In this document: positions 35,721 to 44,584 of the stretch, piece by piece
Layout: the number at the start of each line of letters is the position of its first letter
How positions within the stretch are numbered: the stretch's first letter is position 1
Assembly: GCF_000244915.1 (NCBI RefSeq)
Contig: NZ_CM001442.1
Location: forward strand, 930,001-994,000
Reading direction: 5' to 3'
Length of the DNA stretch: 64,000 nucleotides
Source: Bradyrhizobium sp. WSM471
GTDB lineage: Bacteria > Pseudomonadota > Alphaproteobacteria > Rhizobiales > Xanthobacteraceae
The notes under the pieces: model-generated
The model's input: the letters and a program-made list of their open reading frames with translations, nothing else
Told to the model about the DNA's origin: nothing
The model's database searches: none
Made by a program: the position numbers and the translations under genes

Positions 35721-37109
35721 CTACGTCGTCGGCCTGGGCGGCGGCGCGGTGCCCTGGGCCCACTTCTCCATTTTGCCAAGCACGCCCCAGGCCGTGAGCG
35801 CCAGCGAGATCGGCATCGCGAACTGGCCGAGGCCCGGCACGGCCGACACGAGCGTCCCGAGCAGTCCGGCAATACCGCCTGCGTTGGGGCTCGCGGTCAC
35901 TGACGAGAGCAGCGCCGTGATCAGCGAGCCGCCGATGCCGAGCGCGGTCTTCTTGCCGTCGAGCATCTTGCCGATGGTATCGCCGAGCGCGCCATTGACC
36001 TGGCCGAGGACGGGCTTGCCGTCCCGGTTGAGCAAGGTGCCGAGCAGGTCGACGACCTGCTTCAATTGATCGACGGGAGCGGGGCTGGTCGGGGTGAGGG
36101 GTCCTGGCATGGGGGCGGTCTTGTTGACGAGGGAGAAGAGCCGTTCGAACAGGCTGATCGGATCCGTGGTGGCGGGCAGCGTATTGCCCGATGTCGTCGT
36201 TGCCGGGATCACGGCGCCGACCGGTGGCCTCAGCAATTGCGCGAGATCCTCCAGCCGCTTCATGATCCTGGACACATCGCCGCTCGATCCGCTGGGGCCC
36301 GACTGCACAGCGCGCGTGAGGGCGGCGACCGTGGCGCCGTCGAGAAGTCCGGTATCCCTCAGGCCGTTCTGCTGCTGAAACTGCGAGACCGCGGTTCTGG
36401 TCTTTGGTCCGCTGATGCCGTCCTCGGCGAGCGGCGGATTGGCGCCGAGCTTGTTGAGCGCCTGCTGCATGAGAACGATCGTCGACGCCGCGTCGTCCTC
36501 CGGCTCCGCGCGGCTGGCGAATTGCGGGCTGCAGTCGAGGGTGATCGAGGAATCCAGCGACATCATGGCATGCAGGATCACCGCGGTGCCCAGCTGGGAA
36601 TCGACGTGGTTCGAATCGAACACATGATCGCGGACGAATTTGCCAGCCCTTGCCTCGGGCGGGCCATACAGCGTCGAACCGCCATAGAGATAGGGCGAAT
36701 TGCAGCCCTTGGCGTGATAGCCGAAGCCGTTGAACGCTTCGAGCCGGAACAGAATCCGCGCGATCCCCCAGTCGTGAGCGCCGATGAAATTCTCGATTCT
36801 GAAGGCGTCCACGGCGCCGTCCACGAACGTGGCAAACGGGCCGCGCCCTTTCGGAACGATGGTCGTGGCGCGATGAAGCGTTTCGCCGTTGCCGAGGTAG
36901 GTGTCGAAATCGAAATTGGACTCGCGGTAGTGGCAGAGGGCAGCGAAATACCAGGGGACGCCGGTCAGCCGTTCGATCTGCTGATAGGTCGCCTTGCCGT
37001 TGATGGCCTTGCGCGCGACCGCGTTCGCGTCGGAGAGGCGTGAAGGCCGGATCTCGAGATTGGACCAATTGCCCTCGTATTCGCTTTTCAGACTCTCGAA
37101 TGAAATCAT
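35721..37109 (-). CDS. Predicted lysozyme with peptidoglycan-binding domain
   Basis: A 462-residue protein. The N-terminal region (about residues 1-185) matches the predicted-lysozyme group COG5526, with the catalytic Glu in CHYRESNFDFDTYLGNGE and VDAFRIENFIGAHDWGIARIL. A PG_binding_1 domain follows (about 205-275, LNKLGANPPLAEDGISGPKT). The end has a Gly-rich hydrophobic stretch (about 385-450) that could be one or two membrane helices. There is no N-terminal signal peptide, which is typical for endolysins needing a holin or exporter. ATG 37109 follows GGGAGCGGAAA. It may be a phage-derived or gene-transfer-agent-like lytic enzyme. No other phage gene is nearby. Confidence 0.82.
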   Translation of the reverse strand: MISFESLKSEYEGNWSNLEIRPSRLSDANAVARKAINGKATYQQIERLTGVPWYFAALCHYRESNFDFDTYLGNGETLHRATTIVPKGRGPFATFVDGAVDAFRIENFIGAHDWGIARILFRLEAFNGFGYHAKGCNSPYLYGGSTLYGPPEARAGKFVRDHVFDSNHVDSQLGTAVILHAMMSLDSSITLDCSPQFASRAEPEDDAASTIVLMQQALNKLGANPPLAEDGISGPKTRTAVSQFQQQNGLRDTGLLDGATVAALTRAVQSGPSGSSGDVSRIMKRLEDLAQLLRPPVGAVIPATTTSGNTLPATTDPISLFERLFSLVNKTAPMPGPLTPTSPAPVDQLKQVVDLLGTLLNRDGKPVLGQVNGALGDTIGKMLDGKKTALGIGGSLITALLSSVTASPNAGGIAGLLGTLVSAVPGLGQFAMPISLALTAWGVLGKMEKWAQGTAPPPRPTT

Positions 37110-37360
37110 TTTCCGCTCCCGCAATGAATGGATTTTCGCAACTGCGCGTCAGTCGAAATGGACCAGTGCCGTGATCAGGGCGCGAGGCCAGCGTGATCTC
37201 CCGCAAGTCTGGCAGGCCGCCGCGCCGCCGCGTGTGAAGTGGGTTACAACCTCGCCGGGAAAATGAGCGACAGGACCGGGATTAGGGCGACCGCCGGTGA
37301 GGGAACCGAGAGGGCCGCTGCTCGGTTAGCGACGCGAGGCAGTCCGGCAAGGAGCTCAGC

Positions 37361-37735
37361 ATGACCACGCGCGTCCTCGCGATCGGCATCGAACCCGGCA
37401 ACGCGGACTACAGTGCATTCCCGCAGCTCACGCCGGCGCTCGTGCGCGACTATATCGATGCGCAGCTGCTGCGCCTGCGCGATCTCGGTTACGAAGTCAC
37501 GAGTTGCCTGATCGATCTCGATGCCGCGGCGGAAGCCGCTGTGACGGCAGCGTTGCGCGAGGAGAATTTCGACTGCATCGTGATCGGCGCGGGGCTGCGC
37601 GAGCCTAGGGAGCGCCTGCTGCTGTTCGAGAAGGTGCTCAACCTCGTCCACCGCCTGGCGCCTGACGCCGCGATCTGCTTCAACACCACGCCGGCCGACA
37701 CCGCCGAGGCCGTGCAGCGCTGGATCGATGCTTGA
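37361..37735 (+). CDS. Hypothetical alpha/beta protein (124 aa)
   Basis: The product alternates strands and helices (VLAIGIEPGNADYSAF, YEVTSCLID, FDCIVIGAGL, AICFNTTPAD), as in a small Rossmann-like or flavodoxin-like fold. It has no signal or membrane segment. It is not a family I can name. The sequence is well formed and coding-like, with ATG 37361 following a plausible site (AGGAGCTCAGC). It stands alone between the lysozyme gene and a small exported protein. Confidence 0.72.
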   Translation: MTTRVLAIGIEPGNADYSAFPQLTPALVRDYIDAQLLRLRDLGYEVTSCLIDLDAAAEAAVTAALREENFDCIVIGAGLREPRERLLLFEKVLNLVHRLAPDAAICFNTTPADTAEAVQRWIDA

Positions 37736-37898
37736 GATGAATCGGCTGGCCCGCGGCGCGCGCGCGGCTTGGCCTGAGCCGCCTTCCAGCCGAGCCTCCG
37801 ACGCCATCGCGAGAAGTGCCGGGTCCCGGCGTGGTGATTCTTCTGGTCCGAATCCGGCTGCGGCGCTATCACTTGTCTGACCACAGGGGAGGGCGAGC

Positions 37899-38219
37899 AT
37901 GCTTCGAGGTCTTCGCATTGGAAGTTTCGCTATCGCGGCATGTCTGACAGTCGTGATGGCGATGCCTGCTCATGAGGCGGCGGCGCAGGACGCAATTGGC
38001 GGTGCCATCCTCGGCGGCGTCGGCGGAGCGATCGTGGGTGGCGCCATCGGCGGAGGCCGCGGCGCTGCCATCGGCGCGGTCGTCGGTGCCGGCACGGGGG
38101 CTGCGATCGCCTCCGAGGGCGAACGCCGCCGCTCTGGCTATTATGCCTATCAGCGCGGCTGCTACATGCAGCGCCGGGACGGCTCCTATGTCCCGGTCGA
38201 CCCGCGATATTGCTACTAG
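37899..38219 (+). CDS. Glycine-zipper exported protein
   Basis: A 106-residue exported protein. After a signal peptide (residues 1-30, [15 protein letters not shown]), residues 31-73 form a glycine-zipper stretch ([37 protein letters not shown]) that can pack in membranes. The tail holds two cysteines and tyrosine-rich residues ([19 protein letters not shown]). Such proteins are common in rhizobial envelopes and their role is unclear. The stop overlaps the end of the convergent radC by 4 bases. Confidence 0.82.
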   Translation: MLRGLRIGSFAIAACLTVVMAMPAHEAAAQDAIGGAILGGVGGAIVGGAIGGGRGAAIGAVVGAGTGAAIASEGERRRSGYYAYQRGCYMQRRDGSYVPVDPRYCY

Positions 38220-38929
38220 ATCAACCGCATCCCGCGCAAACTCGCATGCCCGCTCTTGCCGACGATGATGTGGTCGTGCACCGAAATGCCGAGCGGCTTG
38301 GCGATGTCGATGATCGCCTTGGTCATCTGGATGTCGGCCTGTGACGGCGAGGGATCGCCTGAGGGGTGGTTGTGCACCAGGATCAGCGCGGTCGCGGACA
38401 ATTCCAGCGCGCGCTTGATCACCTCGCGCGGATAGACCGGGGTGTGATCGACGGTGCCGGTCTGCTGCACCTCGTCGGCGATGAGCTGGTTGCGCTTGTC
38501 GAGAAACAGCAGGCGAAACTGCTCTTTCTCGGCAAACGCCATGCTGGTGCGGCAATAGTCGATCACCTCGTTCCAGGACGACAGCGCGTTGCGGCTGTTG
38601 ACCCCGCCCTTGGCGACGCGATGCGACGCCGCCGCGATCAGCTTGAGCTGGTGGATCGCGGATTCCCCGATGCCGTCCACCTCGCGCAGGCGCGCCACCG
38701 GCGCATGCACGACCTCGGCAAACGAGCCGAAGGTCTTGATCAGCGACTTCGCCAGCGGCTTGGTGTCACGCCGCGGCAGCGCCGGAAACAGCGCCATCTC
38801 CAGCAGCTCGTAGTCGCTGAGCGCGTCCGCACCCGCGCTGTAGAAGCGCTCGCGCAGCCGTTCGCGATGGCCGAGATAGTGCGGCGCTTCTTCGGGCTTG
38901 CTCTTGTCGTGGTCGGTCTTGGCGGGCAT
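38216..38929 (-). CDS. radC: DNA repair protein RadC (JAB-domain)
   Basis: The 237-residue protein has the RadC pattern: a helix-hairpin-helix-like N-terminus ([32 protein letters not shown], residues 39-70) and a C-terminal MPN/JAB metalloprotease-like domain with the JAMM motif [15 protein letters not shown] (about residues 190-204). The original link to DNA repair is disputed, so the true activity is uncertain. It ends 3 bases into the glycine-zipper gene and lies 104 bases from map, an order common in alphaproteobacteria. Confidence 0.95.
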   Translation of the reverse strand: MPAKTDHDKSKPEEAPHYLGHRERLRERFYSAGADALSDYELLEMALFPALPRRDTKPLAKSLIKTFGSFAEVVHAPVARLREVDGIGESAIHQLKLIAAASHRVAKGGVNSRNALSSWNEVIDYCRTSMAFAEKEQFRLLFLDKRNQLIADEVQQTGTVDHTPVYPREVIKRALELSATALILVHNHPSGDPSPSQADIQMTKAIIDIAKPLGISVHDHIIVGKSGHASLRGMRLI

Positions 38930-39033
38930 CGGCCGCCAGCATTGCCGCGGGCAATCGTTTTTGCAACCGTCAATTGCGGCGATGAACCCGGTTCACGCCA
39001 GCCGGCGACCCGAAGGTCAGCCGTCAGCCGCAA

Positions 39034-39852
39034 TCACCCGATCTGCTTCTCGCCGTGCCGCTCCGACAGCGTGAAGATCTCGACGCCGGTGGCGGTGACG
39101 CCGACCGAATGCTCGAACTGCGCCGACAGCGAGCGGTCGCGGGTCACGGCGGTCCAGCCGTCGGACAGGATCTTCACATGCGGCTTGCCGAGATTGATCA
39201 TCGGCTCGATGGTGAAAAACATGCCGGGCTTGAGCTGCACGCCTTCGCCGGGCCGGCCGATATGGATGATGTTCGGCTCGTCGTGGAACATGCGCCCGAG
39301 GCCATGGCCGCAGAAATCGCGCACCACGCTCATGGCCTGCGGCTCGACGAAACTCTGGATGGCGTGGCCGATGTCGCCGGTGGTGGCGCCGGGCTTCACC
39401 GCGGCGATGCCGCGCATCATCGCCTCATAGGTCACCTCGATCAGCCGCTCGGCCTTGCGGGCGATCGGGCCGACCGCATACATCCGGCTGGAATCGCCGT
39501 ACCAGCCGTCGACGATGAAGGTGACGTCGATGTTGACGATGTCGCCCTCTTTCAGCGGACGGTCGCCGGGCATGCCGTGGCAGACCACGTGGTTGAGCGA
39601 GGTACAGGTCGAATAGCGGTAGCCGCGATACATCAGCGTCGCCGGATAGGCATTGTTGCTGAAGGCGAAGTCGCGGACGAACTGGTCGATGCGCTCGGTC
39701 GGAACGCCCGGCCCGACGATGTCGGTGAGCTCGTCGAGGCACTTCGCCACCAGCGCTCCCGCCTTGCGCATGCCGGCAAAGGCGCTTGGCCCATGCAGCT
39801 TGATCTGCCCGGTCTTGCGCAGCGAGGTATCGGTAGCTTCGACGTAGCTCAT
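39034..39852 (-). CDS. map: Methionine aminopeptidase type I
   Basis: The 272-residue enzyme removes N-terminal methionine from new proteins. It has the pita-bread fold hallmarks: NHVVCHGMPGDRPLKEGDIVNIDVTFIVDGWYGDSSRMY with the metal-ligand Asp pair, FCGHGLGRMFHDEPNIIHIG with the histidine ligand, and FFTIEPMINLGKP and AQFEHSVGV with the two Glu ligands. The N-terminus (about 15-20 residues before LHGPSAFAGMRKAG) is a short extension common in alphaproteobacteria. It is essential in most bacteria when single-copy. Confidence 0.97.
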   Translation of the reverse strand: MSYVEATDTSLRKTGQIKLHGPSAFAGMRKAGALVAKCLDELTDIVGPGVPTERIDQFVRDFAFSNNAYPATLMYRGYRYSTCTSLNHVVCHGMPGDRPLKEGDIVNIDVTFIVDGWYGDSSRMYAVGPIARKAERLIEVTYEAMMRGIAAVKPGATTGDIGHAIQSFVEPQAMSVVRDFCGHGLGRMFHDEPNIIHIGRPGEGVQLKPGMFFTIEPMINLGKPHVKILSDGWTAVTRDRSLSAQFEHSVGVTATGVEIFTLSERHGEKQIG

Positions 39853-39980
39853 GCGGATGCGGTCTTCTCGGCACGGGGCCGGTATCGAGGTGGGCGCAAG
39901 GGTCTGATTTAAGGCCCTAATTTAATGATCGCGAGCCTTCATGCAAGCCAAGCTTGGCGCGCATGCGCCGAAAAGCCGGC

Positions 39981-41297
39981 TCAATTCGGGACTTCTACGG
40001 TGGTTTCCACCGGGAGGGCACCGCCGCGGACGCGGATTTCGCGCACGGGATAGGGAACCCGGATGCCCTCGCGCTTGAAGGCGTCCCACAGCGCCAGCAT
40101 CACGTCGCTCTTGACGTTGTCCATGCCGTCGGGGTCGGCGATCCAGAAGGTCAGCGAGAACTTCATCCCGGCTTCCGCGAATTCGGTCAGGATGCAGTTT
40201 GGCGGCTTGCCCTTCTGTGCGCGCGGATGCGCGGCCGCGGTCTCGGCGGCGAGCTTGCAGACCAGCCGCGGGTCCGCGTCGTAATTGGTGCCGAAGGCGA
40301 TTTTCACCAGCGTGTTCTTGTCGGTGTAGGTCCAGTTGACGACCTTCTGCGTCACCAGATCCTCGTTCGGCACCAGGAATTCGCGGCCATCGCCGGCGGC
40401 GACGGAAATATAGCGCGTCTTCATCGCGCTGATCCGCCCGGTGTTGTCGCCGATGGTGACGAGATCGCCGGGCTTCACCGATTTGTCGGCGAGCAGGATG
40501 ATGCCCGAGATGAAATTGGCGACGATCTTCTGCAGGCCGATACCGATGCCGACGCCGACCGCACCGGAGAACACCGCGAGCGCCGAGAGATCGATGCCGA
40601 CCGTGCCGAGCGCGATCACGATCGCGACCGCAAGCAGGCCGATGCGGATGATCTTGACCAGCAGCACCTGTACCGATGGCGTCAGATCGGTGGTCGAGTT
40701 GATCCGGCTCTCGGCGAAATTGCTGGCGATGTTGGTGAGCCAGAGCGCGATGAGCAGCAGCGCGCCGGCCTTGATCACCAGCAGCGGCGTCAGCCGCAGG
40801 CCGCCGAGCACGATGGCGAAGGAGTCGAGCAGGTCGACCGTCGCATCGAGCTCGCCGAGGATCGAGAGCGCCGCGACGAACCAGGCCGTGATCGACACCA
40901 GCTTGACGATGAAGGCGTTGCGCAGCACCGAGGTCAAGAGCCGGATCGCGAGCCAGGCCAACCCCAGCTTGGCGGCGACCATCAGGAGATAGCTGCGGCT
41001 CGGCCAGGTCGCGTGGTACATGACCACGCGGGAGACGATCACAAGCAGCGTGAACGCCGCCGTCGAGGCGCTGGCGACCATCACCCGGGCGAAGTGCCGG
41101 AGCGGCAGCGGCCAGCGCATCGCCAGCGAGGTCATGTCGACGCGGCTGCGGACGGCGGCTTCCGTGGCATAGGCGATGCCGGCCGCGGCCAGAATGAGCC
41201 CGAATTGCAGGTAGAACCAGGGCGAGGAGATTTCGGCCCCGACGCTGCGCGCGGTGGTCTGCACGAACTCCATGAAGTCTTTGAGGTCCATGTCCAT
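39981..41297 (-). CDS. MscS-family mechanosensitive channel
   Basis: A 438-residue membrane protein. It has several N-terminal hydrophobic helices (about residues 20-270). The MscS pore-lining helix follows (ALAVFSGAVGVGIGIGLQKIVANFISGIILL, about 270-300), then the MscS beta domain (PGDLVTIGDNTGRISAMKTRYISVAAGDGREFLVPNEDL) and an alpha/beta C-terminal domain ending near GGALPVETTVEVPN. It should release solutes on osmotic downshift. I chose ATG 41297; the frame is open upstream to 41618, but that part overlaps the palindromic repeat and is not family-like. ATG 41291 is possible. Confidence 0.88.
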   Translation of the reverse strand: MDMDLKDFMEFVQTTARSVGAEISSPWFYLQFGLILAAAGIAYATEAAVRSRVDMTSLAMRWPLPLRHFARVMVASASTAAFTLLVIVSRVVMYHATWPSRSYLLMVAAKLGLAWLAIRLLTSVLRNAFIVKLVSITAWFVAALSILGELDATVDLLDSFAIVLGGLRLTPLLVIKAGALLLIALWLTNIASNFAESRINSTTDLTPSVQVLLVKIIRIGLLAVAIVIALGTVGIDLSALAVFSGAVGVGIGIGLQKIVANFISGIILLADKSVKPGDLVTIGDNTGRISAMKTRYISVAAGDGREFLVPNEDLVTQKVVNWTYTDKNTLVKIAFGTNYDADPRLVCKLAAETAAAHPRAQKGKPPNCILTEFAEAGMKFSLTFWIADPDGMDNVKSDVMLALWDAFKREGIRVPYPVREIRVRGGALPVETTVEVPN

Positions 41298-41529
41298 CGG
41301 TCTCGTCGGGAAGCGGGCGGGAGGTGTTGATTCGAGCGCGCCGGAGAATCCCACAAAGGAGCCGGCCGGACCACCGATACACCGCCAAGTGAAGTGCGTT
41401 AAGGCCGCAAAACGCGGGCAGATTGCCGCGAGCGGGAGAAAATGGGTTGGCGTGCAGGGGCAGCGACGATAAGGATGCTGAAGCGCATGTTTTCGAGACG
41501 GGCAAATCTGTTGGTCGCGGCACACTTCA

Positions 41530-41669
41530 CCTCGCCCCGCTTGCGGGGAGAGGTCGAAATTCGAGCGCAGCTTGAATTTCGGGTGAGGGGGACTCTCCGC
41601 GAGTCCCACTGTCACCACCCCCGCGGAGGCTCCCCCTCACCCCACCCTCTCCCCGCAAGCGGGGCGAGG
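41530..41669. repeat. Large palindromic intergenic element with 24-bp perfect terminal inverted repeats
   Basis: The arms at 41530-41553 and 41646-41669 are exact reverse complements over 24 bases, each containing the small hairpin core CCCCGCTTGCGGGG. Inside, GGGTGAGGGGGA near 41580 pairs with TCCCCCTCACCC near 41630. The core relates to the hairpin at 17479-17511. It lies in the divergent region between the MscS and antiporter genes (41298-41732), which has no gene of its own. Confidence 0.85.
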
Positions 41670-41732
41670 GAGTGCCCGGCCGGTGGCCGCCTGACTGAAA
41701 TCGTCGATCTCCCGGAGTAACCGCAGCACCGC

Positions 41733-43526
41733 ATGGCTTCCCTCGACACTGTCAGCCTCGCCATATTGCTCGGCGCCGTCCTGGTGTTGGCCGGGATCCT
41801 GTCAAGCCTGCTTGCGCTGCGCTTCGGCGCGCCTCTTCTGCTCGTCTTCCTCGCGATCGGCATGCTCGCGGGCGATTCCGGTCCCGGACAGCTGCAGTTC
41901 GACGACGTCCGAACCACCTATCTGGTCGGCTCGGTCGCGCTCGCACTGATCCTGTTCGACGGCGGCCTGCGGACCCGCTTTGCCAGCATCCGCACCGTGC
42001 TGGCGCCGTCCATGGTGCTCGCGACCGTCGGCGTGCTGCTGACCGCCCTGATCACGGCGCCGTTCGCGAAATATGCGCTCGACCTCAACTGGACGGAGTC
42101 GCTGCTGGTCGGCGCCGTGGTGGCCTCGACCGACGCGGCCGCAGTGTTCCTGCTCGTGCATACCCAGGGCCTGCGCCTGCGCCCGCGCGTCGGCGCGACG
42201 CTGGAGGTGGAATCCGGCACCAACGATCCCTTCGCGATCTTCCTGACCCTGATGCTGGTCGAATACATCTCGCTGGGAACGGGCACGGCCGCGCATGTGA
42301 TGATGGAGTTCGCCCAGGAGGCCGTGCTGGGCGCCGTCGTCGGGGTCATCGGCGGGCGTCTGGTCGTCATCGCGCTCAATAAGGTCGCGCTGCCGCAGGG
42401 CCTCCATGCGCCGTTCGTCACCACCGCCGCGCTCGTCATCTTCGGCGGCTCGCAGATCATGCACGCCTCGGGATTCCTCGCGGTCTATCTCGCGGGTATC
42501 ATCATCGGCAACCGCCCGACGCGCGCGCATAATTCGGTGGTGGCCTTCCTGGACGCCGCGACCTGGCTGGCGCAGATCGTGATGTTCGTGCTGCTGGGCC
42601 TGCTGGTCTCGCCGAGCCGGCTCGGCGGCAGCGTGCTGCCGGCGGTCGGGATCGCATTCGTCCTGATGCTGCTGGCGCGGCCGATCGCCGTGTTCGTGTG
42701 CCTGGCGCCGTTCCGCTTCAACTGGCGTGAAAAGATCTTCATCGCCTGGACCGGCCTGCGCGGCGCGGTCGCGATCTTCCTGGCCTCGATCCCGATGCTG
42801 GTCGGGCTGTCGAAGGCCTATCTCTATTTCGACGTCGCCTTCGTCGTCGTCATCATCTCGCTCCTGCTGCAAGGCTGGACCCTGGCGCCGGCCGCGCGCA
42901 AGCTGCACGTGGCGCTGCCGCGCGCCGAGCGCGGCCCGCGCCGTGTCGAACTGGATCTGCCCGGGCAGCTCGAGCAGCAGCTCGTCGGCTATCCGGTGCG
43001 GCCGAAGAGCCTGTATTTTCGCCGCGGCCTGATCCCGTCCTGGTCGAAGCCCACGCTGGTGATACGCAACGAGAGCATTTTGACGCCGATTGAAGCCGAG
43101 CCCATCGCGCCTGGCGACTACATCTATCTGCTGGCGCCGCCGGAAAAGGCCGAATCGCTCGACCGCTTCTTCGTCGACATGCAGCCGAGCTCGGCGCCGG
43201 ACCCGCATCTGCTGGGCGATTTCATGGTCTCCGGCGAGCACACGCTCGCCGAGCTCGCGGAGATCTACGGCGTGAAGGTGAGCGAGGACGAGAGCGGGCA
43301 CACGCTCGCTGATTATTTCGACGTGCATCTCGACCGCGCGCCGAAAGAGGGGGCGGAGCTCGTGCTGGATCCGATCGTGCTTGTGGCGCGCTCCATCTCC
43401 GGTGGCCGAGTCAACGTCGTCGGCCTGCGCCTGCCGGAAGACGAGGAAACGCCCCCGCCGCTTACGCGCAGGCAGGCGCTGCGGCGCAAGCTGGCGGATT
43501 TGTGGAGCTCGGTGGCGGGAGTTTAG
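41733..43526 (+). CDS. Potassium/proton antiporter (NhaP2/CvrA type)
   Basis: A 597-residue protein. An N-terminal cation/proton exchanger domain has about 12 hydrophobic helices (residues 1-390) with the catalytic-type motif ASTDAAAVF (about residue 130) and the LEVESGTNDPFAIFL core (about 155). TrkA-C (RCK_C) follows (about 400-480), then a CorC/HlyC domain (about 490-580). This order is characteristic of K+/H+ antiporters of the NhaP2 type, which expel K+ and are controlled by nucleotide or ligand binding at the C-terminus. Confidence 0.92.
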   Translation: MASLDTVSLAILLGAVLVLAGILSSLLALRFGAPLLLVFLAIGMLAGDSGPGQLQFDDVRTTYLVGSVALALILFDGGLRTRFASIRTVLAPSMVLATVGVLLTALITAPFAKYALDLNWTESLLVGAVVASTDAAAVFLLVHTQGLRLRPRVGATLEVESGTNDPFAIFLTLMLVEYISLGTGTAAHVMMEFAQEAVLGAVVGVIGGRLVVIALNKVALPQGLHAPFVTTAALVIFGGSQIMHASGFLAVYLAGIIIGNRPTRAHNSVVAFLDAATWLAQIVMFVLLGLLVSPSRLGGSVLPAVGIAFVLMLLARPIAVFVCLAPFRFNWREKIFIAWTGLRGAVAIFLASIPMLVGLSKAYLYFDVAFVVVIISLLLQGWTLAPAARKLHVALPRAERGPRRVELDLPGQLEQQLVGYPVRPKSLYFRRGLIPSWSKPTLVIRNESILTPIEAEPIAPGDYIYLLAPPEKAESLDRFFVDMQPSSAPDPHLLGDFMVSGEHTLAELAEIYGVKVSEDESGHTLADYFDVHLDRAPKEGAELVLDPIVLVARSISGGRVNVVGLRLPEDEETPPPLTRRQALRRKLADLWSSVAGV

Positions 43527-43581
43527 CGGCGTTTCGCGCGTCGTGGCCGTGAGAATCGTTGAAGCGACATGCCTCCCCGAT

Positions 43582-43697
43582 GTCGTCCTGGCGAAAGCCA
43601 GGACCCATAACCACCGCCAGCTGTTTTGCGAATGCTGGTGGTGATGATCTGTTCCAACGACTCCTCCCTGGGGGTTCCTGGCTTTCGCCAGGACGAC
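43582..43697. repeat. Palindromic intergenic repeat, family A copy 2 (intact)
   Basis: The ends are exact inverted repeats of 22 bases (GTCGTCCTGGCGAAAGCCAGGA and its complement) around a divergent interior. The left arm continues CCCATAACCACC, which is useful because it shows the uninterrupted form of the site that the IS element at 44319-45704 has entered. It sits between the antiporter and the small PepSY-like gene; the rest of 43527-43844 has no gene. Confidence 0.85.
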
Positions 43698-43844
43698 GGC
43701 GGAGAGCGGTGGCGACGGCGCGGGAACCGCCACCAAATCGCCGCAACCGCCGAAGATTTGCGCGTCTTCGTGACGGCTGCTCCCGGAACGCTCCGTGCTG
43801 CCGCTCGTTCTTAGCGGCGTAAACGCACCTGACAGGAGTAATCC

Positions 43845-44105
43845 ATGCAAAAGTTCATCTTGCCGGCGATCATTGCGATCGGCCTCGGATCGGCAGCGCC
43901 TGCGATGGCCTATGACACCGGCGACCAGATCTCGATGCAGGTCGCACTCGACGTCGCCACCGACATCGGCGTCATGACCGTCTCGCACACCGAGTTCCTC
44001 GGCGATGAATGGCAGATCGAAGGCCGTGATCGCGCCGGCCGCTGGATGGAGGTCGATGTGGACGCTCGAACGGGCGAGGTGCGTAACGTCGATCGCGGTT
44101 GGTAG
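43845..44105 (+). CDS. PepSY-like exported protein
   Basis: An 86-residue protein with a signal peptide (residues 1-22, ILPAIIAIGLGSAAPAMA) followed by a single PepSY-like domain. The domain is QISMQVALDVATDIGVMTVSHTEFLGDEWQIEGRDRAGRWMEVDVDARTGEVRNVDR, with the usual YEVD/VDARTGEV ending. PepSY domains occur in periplasmic proteins and inhibitors of metalloproteases. ATG 43845 has ACAGGAG 6-10 bases upstream. No partner gene is evident. Confidence 0.85.
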   Translation: MQKFILPAIIAIGLGSAAPAMAYDTGDQISMQVALDVATDIGVMTVSHTEFLGDEWQIEGRDRAGRWMEVDVDARTGEVRNVDRGW

Positions 44106-44280
44106 TGGCGGGTCTCGGTAGCAGAGCGCGCCGCCGCAACGCGCGGGGACCGCGCCGCCTCGGTGCGGCTGTCGGGCGCGCTCCACGTTCATCTCGTCGA
44201 GGCGCTCGGCAATTCTGAGCTGACGCACTTCCTCGCCGATCTGCTCAGCCGGTCCTCGGTGATGGTCTCGGTCTACGAAC
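44106..44280 (+). pseudogene. Relic of a GntR-family (FCD-domain) regulator
   Basis: Reading the frame with GTG at 44163 gives AERAAATRGDRAASVRLSG followed by HVHLVEALGNSELTHFLADLLSRSSVMVSVYEP. This matches the helical FCD ligand-binding domain of GntR regulators, around the metal-binding His/Asn segment. A stop codon lies upstream in the same frame (44103-44105), and the sequence runs straight into the family A repeat at 44291. It is a fragment missing its DNA-binding domain and its end, and is very likely non-functional. Confidence 0.65.
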
Positions 44281-44318
44281 CCGCCCCAACGTCGTCCTGG
44301 CGAAAGCCAGGACCCATA

Positions 44319-44584
44319 TGTGGACGGCCCCCGTGGCACAAGAGCTTAGTGAGGTTTGATCGGATCGCTTGCATCCATATGTCCGGCCTGTTGATGCGGC
44401 TTTGTCGGACCGCTGGCCAAGATGGTTTTCGCGACACGAGTTCCAATCACCCATGCGACCTTATTCGGCCAATGGGTCCTACGGATTTGCTCGCATCTCG
44501 AACGATCGATCGCACCATCTCCTCTGCTCTTGCAGCTCCGGTTCGGCCGGTGGGGCTAACCCGCCGGTCGGCCGAATCTTTCGA
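44319..44584 (-). ncRNA. Candidate bridge RNA region at the IS 3' end
   Basis: This tail after the transposase stop has no gene. On the reverse strand it begins with a strong stem TTCGGCCG/CGGCCGAA (44542-44576 region). It then contains GGAGATGGTG (44512-44521) and AGGACCCAT (44472-44480). The first resembles the left side of the element's own target on that strand (GGTGATGGTT), and the second is the exact complement of the right side (ATGGGTCCT). That strand arrangement is the one described for target-binding loops of IS110-family bridge RNAs. Transcription, exact ends and the donor loop are not established; a weak GTCCG/CGGAC stem near 44382-44411 might be the donor part. Confidence 0.55.

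Noticed and set aside
41802..44339. 845-codon reverse-strand open frame
   Set aside because: It lies opposite the K+/H+ antiporter and PepSY-like genes and runs into a repeat; composition is the usual high-GC antisense shadow, with no domain.
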